Shown here piece by piece: positions 43,528 to 52,665 of a stretch of 64,000 nucleotides of DNA; the first letter of the stretch is position 1; each line of letters starts with the position of its first letter. The notes below the pieces were generated by a model. The model saw only the letters and a program-made list of their open reading frames with translations, made no database searches and was not told the origin of the DNA. Both the position numbers and the translations under genes were made by a program. Source of the stretch: Nostoc sp. FACHB-152 (lineage in GTDB: Bacteria > Cyanobacteriota > Cyanobacteriia > Cyanobacteriales > Nostocaceae); assembly GCF_014697475.1 (NCBI RefSeq), contig NZ_JACJRV010000007.1, positions 1 to 64,000 of the forward strand, read 5' to 3'.

Positions 43528-44277
43528 ATGACGGAATCAATACCAATTAGAGGAAGACGTGGGTTTGAGTTTTCAGGAATTTACCCAAACTCTATAGGCA
43601 TTCTTCTGGTAAAAGAATCTATTGAGGTAGTTAGCCCTGCAATTGCCAAAGTATTTGGTGGAGTTTTAGAAACTAATGTGTTAGGCAAAGAATATCCTTG
43701 GAGTCAGGAGCGATTCAAGCGAATTGTACTTCAATATCAAGGTCATGCATGGACAATCATTTATCCTTTAGGCCCCTGCATAGAAGCTGAAGTATGTGAA
43801 GTATCTAATATACTTAAAACTCACTGTATTTATATTGCTCATGAAGATACATCAGGATGGTTAATTTATAAACTATTTGACCAAGGAAAATGTATAGAAG
43901 AATATGGAACAGGTACTGATTATACTCAAGAAGTTTTGGAGATAGAACCAGAAAACCTTTTAGAACTAGTTTTAGAAAAAGAAGCCCAAGGGACACCTTT
44001 AGCATCTGGTTGGGATCCCAGACAATGGGATATTTATTTTGTAGAGGGTTATTCTTGCTATAAGTTTCGTAGTGAAGAATATACAACCACAAAAGAACAA
44101 CTTTTAGACACTTTTAAATTTTTGGATACACTTCTGCGTAATCAAGATGCATGGCTACCTGATTGGGATTACTTACCTTGGTCAGAAGTATTGAATGCTG
44201 AGAAGGCTAACGCCGATGATTTTGTGCGTGTAGATGCATTACACTATTACATAAATCTAAATCAAGTATCTAATTAG
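43528..44277 (+). CDS. Hypothetical protein
   Basis: 249 residues from ATG 43528; a GTG at 43513 would add five. No signal peptide or membrane helix. It is rich in Trp, Tyr and acidic residues (WTIIYPLGPCIEAEVCEVSN; WDPRQWDIYFVEGYSCYKF; WLPDWDYLPWSEVLNAEKAN). The globular, acidic, aromatic-rich character recalls small polymorphic-toxin immunity proteins, but I cannot name a family and that is only an impression. Confidence 0.5.
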   Translation: MTESIPIRGRRGFEFSGIYPNSIGILLVKESIEVVSPAIAKVFGGVLETNVLGKEYPWSQERFKRIVLQYQGHAWTIIYPLGPCIEAEVCEVSNILKTHCIYIAHEDTSGWLIYKLFDQGKCIEEYGTGTDYTQEVLEIEPENLLELVLEKEAQGTPLASGWDPRQWDIYFVEGYSCYKFRSEEYTTTKEQLLDTFKFLDTLLRNQDAWLPDWDYLPWSEVLNAEKANADDFVRVDALHYYINLNQVSN

Positions 44278-44288
44278 AAATATTAACT

Positions 44289-44474
44289 ATGACTGAAATA
44301 GTATTTTTAGTTGAAGATGCTCCCGATGGCGGTTATACAACTAGAGCTTTATGTGAGTCAATTTTCAGTCAAGCTGATGATCTGAAAACATGATAAGAAA
44401 TAGTACGCGATACTGTTCATTGCCATTTTCCTGATGAGCAAATTCATCCAAAAATTATTCATTTTATAAATTAG
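44289..44474 (+). pseudogene. Broken HicB-like small protein gene
   Basis: MTEIVFLVEDAPDGGYTTRALCESI... runs 34 codons, then meets TGA and TAA (44391-44396), and continues in the same frame as EIVRDTVHCHFPDEQIHPKIIHF to TAG 44472. The pattern (I/V)FLVEDAPDGGYTARALGESIFT...VRDxVxCHF belongs to a HicB-fold family often misnamed 2-oxoisovalerate dehydrogenase in cyanobacteria. The two stops make it a pseudogene. An intact HicBA pair is next to it. Confidence 0.65.
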
Positions 44475-44486
44475 GAAATGTCTCAT

Positions 44487-44705
44487 TCATAGCGATTCCC
44501 ATTCCTCTCTCGTAATATTAGCTTGACGTAATATTCTATTTAATAAACTTTGGCTTATATCTCCTGAATGTGGATTTGGGATTGTTAGCTTCAATTCATC
44601 TCTGACCATGTATTGATGTTTACCTCCTGAGTAGGGGCCATCAAAACCTAAGTCTCTCAAACAACGAATCAAATCTCGCCGATTAATCGGCCCAAAAGGT
44701 GGCAT
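44487..44705 (-). CDS. hicA: HicA-family toxin (mRNA interferase)
   Basis: 72 residues with the dsRBD-like HicA fold: PINRRDLIRCLRDLGFDGPYSGGKHQYMVRDELKLTIPNPHSGDIS. The conserved GGKHQYM histidine is the catalytic residue of HicA RNases, and RDLIRxLRxLGF is typical. It follows hicB with a one-base overlap (TAATG), so the two are co-translated with antitoxin first. Expected role: translation-independent mRNA cleavage under stress. Confidence 0.88.
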   Translation of the reverse strand: MPPFGPINRRDLIRCLRDLGFDGPYSGGKHQYMVRDELKLTIPNPHSGDISQSLLNRILRQANITREEWESL

Positions 44706-44947
44706 TAGGCAACCTCTTGATGTAAATTTAGGTCAACACCATTCAGTATTGGTAGAGTATGACCTAAACGCAATCCTAAAATAATCCATCCTTCGAGAGC
44801 GTCTTGCAAATCTTCTCGGCAAGCTTCTAATGTTGCAGCGTTAGCCCAAACACCTTGACAGTCTGGAATTTCGCCATAAAAAGTACCATCTTCCAGCAAT
44901 TCATAAGTTGCTTTGTGCATTGCTGCTTGGATATAATTTGTCAACAT
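44705..44947 (-). CDS. hicB: HicB-family antitoxin
   Basis: 80 residues from ATG 44947; a TTG at 44980 would add 11. HicB core: ATYELLEDGTFYGEIPDCQGVWANAATLEACREDLQDALEGWIILGLRLG. It lacks a clear C-terminal DNA-binding domain, so autoregulation may be weak or use another route. Its stop overlaps the hicA start. Confidence 0.87.
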   Translation of the reverse strand: MLTNYIQAAMHKATYELLEDGTFYGEIPDCQGVWANAATLEACREDLQDALEGWIILGLRLGHTLPILNGVDLNLHQEVA

Positions 44948-45020
44948 TTGCTGCTGTTTAATTTTAGATAGCGATCGCAAATCAAAAGATAAAATAAAGT
45001 TCTTTATTTGTATTCTATCT

Positions 45021-45893
45021 TCAAAGGCTTTCCATCAACTCAATACACTTTTGTAATTGCAGCCGCATCGTATCAACATCAGCATGAAATCTCCGTCCAT
45101 GTCCTGGTAATACCCACTCAAAAGTGTAATTAGCCAAGTTTCGCATTGATTTAATTTGGTCTGACCAAGAATACCAACAATAATCTCTAAATGCAGTTAA
45201 TTGGTGCAAATCTTCTGACCAGTCGAGATGGTCGCCCGTAAACAGAAACTTATTTTTGTAGAGTAATACTGTGTGTCCTTTTGTATGTCCAGGGACAGGA
45301 ATAATTAATAAATCTGGTGATAGGTTAAACGGTTCCAAACCTGTTAGCTGAATTTCCACATTGCGAGTGTTGCCGGAAATATCGTCAGCATGAAGGATGC
45401 GATCGCATCCAAAATGATCAGCATACTTTTGATGATCTGCGACATCATCTTTATGAGTCAAATACATATATCTAATTCCTCCCATTTCCTCCAACCTCTT
45501 CACTAAAGGAGGAGTAAATCGAGGAGAATCTACTAAAACATTACCTTCTGGTAACTGAATGAAATAACTAGCAGCAGCATAAGATTTTTCCGAATGATAG
45601 CCACAGTGGTAAACATTTTCGTCTACCAAAATTGGAAAAGATTTTTGAGCATCTTTGATATATTGTGGCTTTTCCATTGTACCAATGGAACTTGTAGGGC
45701 AAGCTAAAAGTGCTTGCAAGGCTGCTAATCTTTCTACTTCATTTGAAGGTTGATGATGTACTGCTGATTGTTCATCAACACGATAAAAAACTTCGGGAGT
45801 CATCCAGCGACAAGTATCACAATCAATACAACTAGTATCTACATAAAAATCGCCGTTAACATTTTGTGGGCGACGCAGATCTAAATGAGCCAT
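45021..45893 (-). CDS. Metallo-beta-lactamase-fold hydrolase with N-terminal ferredoxin-like domain
   Basis: 290 residues. Residues ~15-75 form a ferredoxin-like region (YVDTSCIDCDTCRWMTPEVF; ALLACPTSSIG) with four cysteines suited to one [4Fe-4S] cluster. The MBL domain follows: LTHKDDVADHQKYADHFG, VPGHTKGHTVLLY, LFTGDHLDW and VLPGHGRRFH. The metal motif is THKDDVADH, not THxHxDH, so one ligand is an aspartate or the metal differs. Substrate unknown. AGAGG lies before ATG 45893. Confidence 0.83.
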   Translation of the reverse strand: MAHLDLRRPQNVNGDFYVDTSCIDCDTCRWMTPEVFYRVDEQSAVHHQPSNEVERLAALQALLACPTSSIGTMEKPQYIKDAQKSFPILVDENVYHCGYHSEKSYAAASYFIQLPEGNVLVDSPRFTPPLVKRLEEMGGIRYMYLTHKDDVADHQKYADHFGCDRILHADDISGNTRNVEIQLTGLEPFNLSPDLLIIPVPGHTKGHTVLLYKNKFLFTGDHLDWSEDLHQLTAFRDYCWYSWSDQIKSMRNLANYTFEWVLPGHGRRFHADVDTMRLQLQKCIELMESL

Positions 45894-46039
45894 GTTAAAC
45901 CTCTTTTACCTAGCTTGTTGCTAGGGAGTAATCAACCCTAATGTCATCAAGCTAGCAAAAGCGGCTGTCAACTGAGAGTTACCGCAAGATGTAAATCTTT
46001 AGTTGTAGGGTGGGCGATGCCCACCTAACGAAATAATAT

Positions 46040-47158
46040 TTACGCACCAATACCTGGAATTAAACGCTTTAAGGCACGTCCAGCAACGTCAGCATAGCGC
46101 AGTTCACCACAAAGTACTTTACCCATAACTTGAGTGCTAGAAGGACGTTTAATACCCATCTTATAGCCAACTCCAGGAAAGCGATAAAACGCACCAGCTA
46201 ATTTTTGCGCCCAAGCCATTTCACTACCCCATTGTTCGTTCATGGCTTCGCTGTATTTTTCTAAAGCGTTAACCTCACCAGCAATTGCCCGACTGACGAA
46301 TTCTGCTGCCATTAACCCACTAAAAATTGAGGGACGAATGCCTTCTGCTGTCATTGGGTCAACTACACAAGCGGCTTCACCAGCTAAAACAGCATTTTGG
46401 GTATGCAGTTTTTGATTACCATCCCACAGAGATAAGGGATGACCATATTGTTTACTAGTTTTGATGTCTACGTTAAAAGATTTGGCGTACTCATCCAAAA
46501 TCTTTTTGAAGTCTTGGGGTTGACCGCCAATGAATGTACCTACACCAAAAGAATAGCCATCAGCTTTCGGAAAGTTCCAGATATAGCCGTTTTTGACTAA
46601 ACCAAATTCAAAGTGAATTGTGGAATCAGTAACATTTGCTGGAACTTCTGCTTCTAATGCCCCTGCGAGGCGGCGTTTACGTTCTTTGAAGCCTAGCCAT
46701 TTTGCCATCGGGCCTTTAGCACCATCAGCAGCAATTAGATAGCGACCTGTCACTGGGCCATCGGCTGTGTTTACTTGCCAATAGTCGCCTTTCAATTCAA
46801 TTCCTGTTACTTCTGTATTGTCTTGCAATTCTGCCCCTTGCTTTTGGGCTTGCTGCACTAGGAAATGGTCAAAAACATCTCGCCGCACCATCCAAACAGG
46901 TTCTTTGGTGGCAATTTTTGCTTCTACAGGGTCGCCTAATTTCCAGGTAAAGCGGAAAGAATCAGCTTTGAGAGAAATTGCTGGGCTAAAATCAAAGTCA
47001 AACCATTGCGAGATCGCGGGTGATACACCACCACCGCAGGGCTTATATCTAGGTAGAATTTCTTTGTCTAAAACTAATACTGAGCTACCTTTCTTGGCTA
47101 AATGATATGCTGCTGTGCCACCCGCAGGCCCAGCACCGACGATAATCGTGTCATACAT
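46040..47158 (-). CDS. Geranylgeranyl-reductase-family FAD-dependent oxidoreductase
   Basis: 372 residues. Dinucleotide motif GAGPAGGTAAYHLAKKG at residue 8, PRYKPCGGGVSP, LIAADGAKGPMAKWLG, and VLAGEAACVVDPMTAEGIRPSIFSGLMAA are those of ChlP/BchP and archaeal-lipid reductases. ChlP reduces the geranylgeranyl tail of chlorophyll and tocopherol precursors, but cyanobacteria carry several paralogues. This one sits downstream of pyrH-frr, so I do not assign the symbol. Start ATG 47158. Confidence 0.8.
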   Translation of the reverse strand: MYDTIIVGAGPAGGTAAYHLAKKGSSVLVLDKEILPRYKPCGGGVSPAISQWFDFDFSPAISLKADSFRFTWKLGDPVEAKIATKEPVWMVRRDVFDHFLVQQAQKQGAELQDNTEVTGIELKGDYWQVNTADGPVTGRYLIAADGAKGPMAKWLGFKERKRRLAGALEAEVPANVTDSTIHFEFGLVKNGYIWNFPKADGYSFGVGTFIGGQPQDFKKILDEYAKSFNVDIKTSKQYGHPLSLWDGNQKLHTQNAVLAGEAACVVDPMTAEGIRPSIFSGLMAAEFVSRAIAGEVNALEKYSEAMNEQWGSEMAWAQKLAGAFYRFPGVGYKMGIKRPSSTQVMGKVLCGELRYADVAGRALKRLIPGIGA

Positions 47159-47227
47159 AAGGCTGAATGTTTGCTCCTGAATTAGTTGTTAGAGGTTAGA
47201 AACGAAAGATTTTTCTGTTGCGCTGCA

Positions 47228-47260
47228 ATATCCCCGGCTTCTTGAAGAAGTCGGGGATAT
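47228..47260. repeat. 33-bp dispersed palindrome, copy D
   Basis: ATATCCCCGGCTTCTTGAAGAAG... to TCGGGGATAT. The outer base pairs differ from those of copy C but still pair (ATAT with ATAT instead of AGAT with ATCT), a compensatory change. Confidence 0.85.
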
Positions 47261-47270
47261 GACCACCCTG

Positions 47271-47310
47271 TATAAAAATGTAGCAGAGACGCGAAATTTC
47301 GCATCTCTAC
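47271..47310 (-). terminator. Terminator-like hairpin behind frr
   Basis: On the minus strand GTAGAGATGCGAAA pairs with TTTCGCGTCTCTGCTAC (one 3-nt bulge), then ATTTTTATA. It lies 13 bp after the frr stop, so it fits a Rho-independent terminator of the pyrH-frr operon. The same GTAGAGACGCGAAATTTCGC palindrome is a common intergenic repeat in Nostoc-type genomes. Confidence 0.65.
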
Positions 47311-47322
47311 AACTTTCAGACT

Positions 47323-47871
47323 TTAAACAGTTGTGATGTCTTTCTCTTTTTCTGCCAATAATTCGTTGATTCTGGCAGTGTATTTGTCTGTAAGTTTTTG
47401 TAGTTTATCTTGTAGGTCTTTAGCTTCGTCCTCAGAGACTTCTGAGGCTTTTTCTTGTTTGCGAATTGAGTCAATCGCATCACGCCGAATGTTACGAATG
47501 CCTACGCGACCTTCTTCAGCATACTTGGCTGCCAGTTTAACGAATTCTTTACGGCGATCGCTTGTTAGAGGTGGAATGTTCAACCGAATTACAGAACCAT
47601 CGTTACTGGGTGTTAAACCTATATCTGAAAGAGAAATTGCTTTCTCAATTAGGTTTAAGCTGCTTTTGTCGTAAGGCTGAATCAAAATCGTTGTTGCATC
47701 TGGCGTAGTGATATTTGCCAGTGATTTTAGGTGTGTTGGTGTACCGTAGTACTCAACTAACACTTTATCTAAGAGACTGGAATTAGCGCGACCAGTCCGA
47801 ATAGTGTTAAAAGCTTGTTGAGTTGACTCAACAGTTTTTTGCATTTTACTTTGAGCTTCATCTAATTTCAC
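47323..47871 (-). CDS. frr: Ribosome recycling factor
   Basis: 182 residues from GTG 47871: the start is decided by GGGAGG seven bases upstream and by family length. Typical [45 protein letters not shown] and [27 protein letters not shown]. With EF-G it splits post-termination ribosomes. Its start lies inside the last 14 bp of pyrH, so the two are translationally coupled. Confidence 0.96.
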   Translation of the reverse strand: MKLDEAQSKMQKTVESTQQAFNTIRTGRANSSLLDKVLVEYYGTPTHLKSLANITTPDATTILIQPYDKSSLNLIEKAISLSDIGLTPSNDGSVIRLNIPPLTSDRRKEFVKLAAKYAEEGRVGIRNIRRDAIDSIRKQEKASEVSEDEAKDLQDKLQKLTDKYTARINELLAEKEKDITTV

Positions 47872-48586
47872 AAGAACCTCCCACAAGGGTACCGATAGAT
47901 TCTCCTAAAACTGCGCGGCGAATGTTGCCTCGCACTGTTAGGTCAAATACAAGAATTGGGATATTATTTTCCTTACATAAGGCAATCGCAGTACTATCCA
48001 TTACCCTTAAATCTTGCGCCAAAACATGAGCATATGTGAGGCTGGTATAACGTTTGGCAGTAGGATGAAGTTGCGGGTCTGCATCATACACTCCGTCTAC
48101 CTTAGTGGCTTTAAAAATCACTTCAGCATCAATTTCTGCGGCTCTGAGTGCCGCAGTGGTGTCAGTAGTAAAGAAGGGATTTCCAGAACCTGCGCCAAAA
48201 ATTACCACCCGCCCTTTTTCAAGATGGCGGATGGCGCGGCGACGAATGTACGGTTCTGCTAACTCTTGCATCGCGATCGCAGTTTGGACGCGTGTCTGTA
48301 CCCCTATTCGTTCTAACGAATCTTGCAGCGTCATGGCATTCATTACCGTGGCAATCATGCCGATGTAGTCAGCGGTTGCCCTATCCATTCCCGCCGATGC
48401 CGCTTTCACGCCTCGAAAAATATTGCCGCCGCCAACGACTATGGCGATCTGAACACCAGTGGCTATCACCTCTGCTACTTCTTGTGCTATCTCTTTGACC
48501 ACTTCTGGATCAATTCCATAGCCCATGTTGCCCATTAAGGCTTCACCGCTCAGTTTAAGTAAAACCCGTCGGTAATTCGTTCCCAT
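47858..48586 (-). CDS. pyrH: Uridylate kinase (UMP kinase)
   Basis: 242 residues from ATG 48586 (an upstream TTG would add 13 codons). Bacterial UMPK of the amino-acid-kinase fold, UMP + ATP to UDP + [60 protein letters not shown] and [13 protein letters not shown]. The frr start overlaps its stop, the usual pyrH-frr order. Confidence 0.96.
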   Translation of the reverse strand: MGTNYRRVLLKLSGEALMGNMGYGIDPEVVKEIAQEVAEVIATGVQIAIVVGGGNIFRGVKAASAGMDRATADYIGMIATVMNAMTLQDSLERIGVQTRVQTAIAMQELAEPYIRRRAIRHLEKGRVVIFGAGSGNPFFTTDTTAALRAAEIDAEVIFKATKVDGVYDADPQLHPTAKRYTSLTYAHVLAQDLRVMDSTAIALCKENNIPILVFDLTVRGNIRRAVLGESIGTLVGGSCEIR

Positions 48587-48656
48587 GAAGTTACGCTTTG
48601 TCGAAAAAGTTGCAATTGCCTCCAATTTAAGATAACAGTACAGTGACTACCTCTGT

Positions 48657-49211
48657 CTAGTTTCGCCAAATCAATGAAGTTCCGACTGGCTCTGTTTCTG
48701 GCAAGCTAACTGCTTGATTTTTAAATAAATAGGCGATCGCATTTCGCAAATATTCTTCCATAACAAATGATTGCGCTTGTAGATAACTGTCAATTTGCCC
48801 TTTGTAGCGCAGCACACCATTACTATCTATCAAAAACGCCATTGGTGTTTTAATTGCACCAAAACTTCGGGTCACGTCTTGAGTAGAATCCCATAGGTAA
48901 GGAAAGTTCAGCTGATGATGCTTGGCGAAAGCTTTCATCTGTTCAAAGCTTTCTGTAGGGTATTTGTTAGCATCACAGCCATTTATCCCAATTAGTGTAA
49001 AACCACTACCAGCAAACTCCGCCTGAATTTTTTTAAGCTTGTCTAAATACAAACTCACATAAGGACAGTGGTTGCACATAAAAACAACGCCAATTGCACT
49101 GTACATCTCTAAATAACGACTGAGATGATGCACCCGCTCGTCAATTCCTGGCAGTTCAAAATCCGGGGCGTAGTCGCCAATTGGAGTATAAATTCTTTCT
49201 AGAATATTCAT
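48657..49211 (-). CDS. Thioredoxin-fold peroxiredoxin-like protein (AhpC/TSA)
   Basis: 184 residues from ATG 49211 (GTG 49220 is also possible). Redoxin domain: GDYAPDFELPGIDERVHHLSRY, then GVVFMCNHCPYV. The CNHC pair is a CXXC-type redox centre where classical peroxiredoxins have TxxC. IKTPMAFLIDSNGVLRYKGQID is typical of TlpA/ResA-like and AhpC-like thiol proteins. Without a signal peptide it should act in the cytoplasm as thiol-disulfide reductase or peroxidase. Confidence 0.82.
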   Translation of the reverse strand: MNILERIYTPIGDYAPDFELPGIDERVHHLSRYLEMYSAIGVVFMCNHCPYVSLYLDKLKKIQAEFAGSGFTLIGINGCDANKYPTESFEQMKAFAKHHQLNFPYLWDSTQDVTRSFGAIKTPMAFLIDSNGVLRYKGQIDSYLQAQSFVMEEYLRNAIAYLFKNQAVSLPETEPVGTSLIWRN

Positions 49212-49606
49212 CTTCGCCACCAGAAGGAACTAGAAAAATCTAGGTGAAATTTAGCGTCATTTTTTTTGTGCCAACCACCTGAGCGCCAATGCGCGATACC
49301 AAATGATTGTAGAGACCTACGGAGAAACAGTAAATTGTAATACTACTGAATATTACTTTGATGTCAATTTTGTTACTTAATATATTTATTAAGTAATTTT
49401 TGCATATACTTAATAGGTTGATGCTACATGATTTATCAAGAATTCTAAAATAGTTTTAATACTTATAATTTAAGTAAATAGAGTGACTAAGTTTGCTTCT
49501 CTATCTAGGGAATCTTTGTATAGTCTTTACAATATGCTTCTACAATTTAAAATAGATTGTCAAAATAGTTAATATTTATTAAGATTTATTACTAAATTTA
49601 AATGCT
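49212..49606. other. AT-rich gap with a perfect AT hairpin
   Basis: 395 bp between divergent genes. At 49373-49396 TTACTTAATA and TATTAAGTAA form a perfect 10-bp stem around TATT, followed by TTTTT; this may be a terminator or an operator. No ORF is supported. Confidence 0.45.
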
Positions 49607-50506
49607 ATGAAAACTTCTACAACTACATTGACAGCAGAAACTTGGATTTGGCAAGGATTCCCAATTTCTTATCACGCTCAAGGAACTGCTGGGCCAGCGG
49701 TTGTTCTAGTGCATGGTTTTGGAGCCTCATGGTGGCATTGGCGTAAAAATATACCTGTTTTAGCGGAAAAATTTCGTGTTTATGCAATAGATTTGATTGG
49801 CTTTGGTGGTTCTGCTAAACCTCAACCAGGCGAAAAAATTGTTTACACCTTAGAAACTTGGGGACAGCAAGTAGCAGATTTTTGCCGCGAAGTAGTGGGT
49901 GGGCCAGCTTTTTTAATTGGAAATTCTATAGGCTGTATTGTGGCGATGCAAGCCGCAGTCGTTGCGCCAGACATTGCTTTAGGAGTTGCGTTGCTTAATT
50001 GCTCTTTAAGATTATTGCACGATCGCAAACGCGCAACCCTGCCTTGGTCTCGTCGTGCTGGCGCACCGATTTTACAGCGTGTACTATCTGTCAAACCGAT
50101 TGGGCAATTCTTTTTTAACCAACTTGCCAAACCAAAAACCGTGCGGAAAATTTTGCTGCAAGCCTACGCTAATTCAGAGACAGTGACAGACGAGTTAGTA
50201 GATATTCTGACATCGCCAGCAAAAGACCCTGGTGCGGTGGCTGTGTTCTTGGCGTTTACATCTTACTCTACAGGGCCTTTACCGGAAGACTTGCTGCCAA
50301 TACTACCTTGTCCGGCAATTATTTTATGGGGAACAGCCGACCCTTGGGAACCAGTGCAACTAGGTCGAGAGTTAGCTAATTATCCTATAGTAGAAAAGTT
50401 TATTCCCCTTGAAGGAGTGGGACATTGCCCTCAAGATGAAGCACCTGAGTTAGTCAATCCAATTTTAAAAGATTGGATTCAGGAGCGATCAGCGATAGTT
50501 GGATAA
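49607..50506 (+). CDS. Alpha/beta-fold hydrolase
   Basis: 299 residues. Complete catalytic set: oxyanion hole LVHGFGASWWHWRKN, nucleophile elbow IGNSIGCIVAMQ (GxSxG), acid in IILWGTADPWEP and histidine in GVGHCPQDEAPE. Similar cyanobacterial proteins are annotated as haloalkane-dehalogenase-like or pheophytinase-like hydrolases; the substrate cannot be deduced. A GAATTAC heptamer repeat follows. Confidence 0.88.
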   Translation: MKTSTTTLTAETWIWQGFPISYHAQGTAGPAVVLVHGFGASWWHWRKNIPVLAEKFRVYAIDLIGFGGSAKPQPGEKIVYTLETWGQQVADFCREVVGGPAFLIGNSIGCIVAMQAAVVAPDIALGVALLNCSLRLLHDRKRATLPWSRRAGAPILQRVLSVKPIGQFFFNQLAKPKTVRKILLQAYANSETVTDELVDILTSPAKDPGAVAVFLAFTSYSTGPLPEDLLPILPCPAIILWGTADPWEPVQLGRELANYPIVEKFIPLEGVGHCPQDEAPELVNPILKDWIQERSAIVG

Positions 50507-50532
50507 TATAGGCGATCGCACTTATGATTTTT

Positions 50533-50560
50533 GAATTACGAATTACGAATTACGAATTAT
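50533..50560. repeat. Heptamer STRR (gaattac x4)
   Basis: Four tandem GAATTAC copies, the last ending in T, between the convergent hydrolase and aldo/keto reductase genes. Confidence 0.85.
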
Positions 50561-51687
50561 CCCCACAATCTTCTACCAACTTTGCCTTTTAATCTTTCAT
50601 GTGCATCTTCTAATAAAGCTGGAATATTTAATTTTTCAGGACAACGAGGCAAACAATCACCACATTCTGTGCAGCGATTAGCCTTCATTCCGGGAAACCA
50701 ATGTCCAGCATTTTCAAACATTCCATAACGATATTGCCCGTAGTCTGTCATATCGTATGCTACAGCAAGATTACGCAAGCGTAATACTTCTGGAATATTG
50801 ATATTTTCTGGACAAGGTAAACAAGCATAACATTGGCTACAATTTTCAGTTTCCAGAATTATTTTTTGATGATTTTCTAATCGCTGAAAAACAGAAATTT
50901 CTGTTGATGTTAACTCACCATCACTATCAGCAACTTGTAAAGGTTCAATTAATTCTTCTGGTTTAGCTGGCCCAATACTCAAAGTAGTAATGCGACTATC
51001 ACTCAGCAAAAATCGATAGTTTAATTCCAAAGGCGAATAGGGCTGACATAAGTCTTTTAAGGTTTGAGGCGGGGTATAGAGTTGCCCTCCCTTATCTGCG
51101 GGGGAAATGATAAACACGCCCATATCTTTTTGGGCTGCTAATTGAATTGCTGGCGCGTTTCTTTGAAAGAAATAGTAATAATGCAGATTGATAAATTCAA
51201 AAAAATCTGTATTGATCGCTGCCAGAATAACTTCTAATGGGCCGTGAGTAGAAAAGCCAACGTGTCGCACTCGACCGTCTGCAAGGGCTTCCTGTACAGC
51301 TTGCATACAGCCGCCTTTGGCCTGCACCCAATCTAAATGTTCCCAAGTATTTAAACCATGAATTCCCAAACAATCTAAATAATTTAGATGTAGTCTTTCT
51401 AGAGATTCATCAATACACCGATGCATACTGTCAGCGTCGGCTGTAGGGGGAATTTTAGTAGTGATATGTAGTTGGGAACGAGGTACAGATAACCCGTTTT
51501 TAATCGCTTGACCGAGGTACTCCTCACTTCTGCCGTAACCTCTGGCTGTTTCTATATGATTAATACCTAGTGCTAAGGCTTTAGCGATAGTTAGTTGAGC
51601 ATTTTTAGCATCAGCTAAATAACGCATTGTTCCCAAAGAAAAAACCGAGAGACGGAGATTTGTTTTTCCAAAACGGCGATATTGCAT
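50557..51687 (-). CDS. Aldo/keto reductase with C-terminal ferredoxin-like domain
   Basis: 376 residues from ATG 51687; a TTG at 51702 would add five. The AKR barrel begins MQYRRFGKTNLRLSVFSLGTM and has the catalytic Tyr region (ETARGYGRSEEYLG) and IHGLNTWEHL. The C-terminal ~100 residues carry two cysteine groups, CSQCYACLPCPENINIP and CTECGDCLPRCPEKLNIP, as for two [4Fe-4S] clusters. Such fusions are common in anaerobes and cyanobacteria; electron donor and substrate are unknown. Confidence 0.88.
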   Translation of the reverse strand: MQYRRFGKTNLRLSVFSLGTMRYLADAKNAQLTIAKALALGINHIETARGYGRSEEYLGQAIKNGLSVPRSQLHITTKIPPTADADSMHRCIDESLERLHLNYLDCLGIHGLNTWEHLDWVQAKGGCMQAVQEALADGRVRHVGFSTHGPLEVILAAINTDFFEFINLHYYYFFQRNAPAIQLAAQKDMGVFIISPADKGGQLYTPPQTLKDLCQPYSPLELNYRFLLSDSRITTLSIGPAKPEELIEPLQVADSDGELTSTEISVFQRLENHQKIILETENCSQCYACLPCPENINIPEVLRLRNLAVAYDMTDYGQYRYGMFENAGHWFPGMKANRCTECGDCLPRCPEKLNIPALLEDAHERLKGKVGRRLWG

Positions 51688-51830
51688 TGATGCAGAAGAC
51701 AATTCTCAATCTAGAATTAAGTCCAAAATGGTATGAGATGAAGTGCGAAAAAGAAAGAATAAAAAATTTTTCTTGTTTCATTTTAAAATCTTCCTTGATC
51801 AGCACTCCGCACTCATTAGTTAGGAGTTTT

Positions 51831-52328
51831 TTAGCTATCGCCATTACCGAATCGCTTAATCAAATCCTCAGGACGGAGATTAGAGATAAATTCACGAAAG
51901 GCTTCTTGTTCTGCTTCATCAGCATCACGATCTACGGGTATTGAGGCATCAGCAATGACTTCTTCCATTACCCAAATAGGTGTGTTTGTCCGTAAAGCAA
52001 CTGCGATCGCATCGCTAGGACGTGCATCAATTTCTTTTTTAACCTCGCCTTGCTGAACAATCAAAGCCGCATAAAATGTATCCTTCTGTAAGGAATGAAT
52101 AATTACCTTTTCTAGAGTCATATTCCACGTCTCCAGAATATTGACAATCAAGTCATGAGTTAATGGTCTGGGTGGCTTTTGATTCTCCAGCGCACCCATT
52201 ATTGCCCTAGCTTGTTCTTGACCAATGTAAATTGGTAAAGCACGCCGATCTGACGCATCTTTTAAAAGTACAATTGGGCTGCGGGTTATGGCATCTAATG
52301 CTATGCCAGCGACTTTCATTTCAATCAT
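51831..52328 (-). CDS. Bifunctional nuclease family protein (BFN, DUF151)
   Basis: 165 residues. Core pattern MIEMKVAGIALDAITRSPIVLLKD, RALPIYIGQEQARAIMGALE, and IDARPSDAIAVALRTNTPIWVMEEVI. Plant homologues have RNase and DNase activity in defence; bacterial roles are unclear. The acidic end (DRDADEAEQEAFREFISNLRPEDLIKRFG) matches cyanobacterial members. Divergent from ribE, with 337 bp between. Confidence 0.9.
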   Translation of the reverse strand: MIEMKVAGIALDAITRSPIVLLKDASDRRALPIYIGQEQARAIMGALENQKPPRPLTHDLIVNILETWNMTLEKVIIHSLQKDTFYAALIVQQGEVKKEIDARPSDAIAVALRTNTPIWVMEEVIADASIPVDRDADEAEQEAFREFISNLRPEDLIKRFGNGDS

Positions 52329-52665
52329 TGGCGAAGCCTCTACAATCCTGGGAAAGCTTGAGATAGGAGTAACATTCTATACTCTTTGTTTGTTGAGATG
52401 GACAAGGAATAAACATAGGCAGGTTTTCTATAATTGCTTCTATTAAACTCCTAACTTGCTGTGAACACCAGAGTAAGTTAAAGGAGCCTACATAGACAAT
52501 AACCTTCTTAACCAAGTATGCCTTGAGAAAGAGAAGAATGTGTGATCAACCTTATAATAATAACGGTCAGAAATTATACTCAAAATGTCTTGCATTCTTG
52601 GAAGAAATACCAGTTGATTTTCGGCAAAATTAGGCAATAAATAGAGTTAGTTTCAAAGAAAAGCC
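52329..52665. other. Promoter region between BFN and ribE
   Basis: 337 bp. A TATAATAATAA stretch near 52553-52563 could be a -10 region for ribE, about 105 bp before its GTG. No FMN-riboswitch landmarks are seen. A 64-codon minus-strand ORF here (52321-52515) has no family features and is not called. Confidence 0.4.

Noticed and set aside
46040-47158. Firm naming as chlP
   Set aside because: Cyanobacteria have several geranylgeranyl-reductase paralogues and this locus (behind pyrH-frr) does not decide between them.
52321-52515. 64-codon ORF upstream of the BFN gene
   Set aside because: It has no recognisable domain or ribosome site and overlaps the BFN start.
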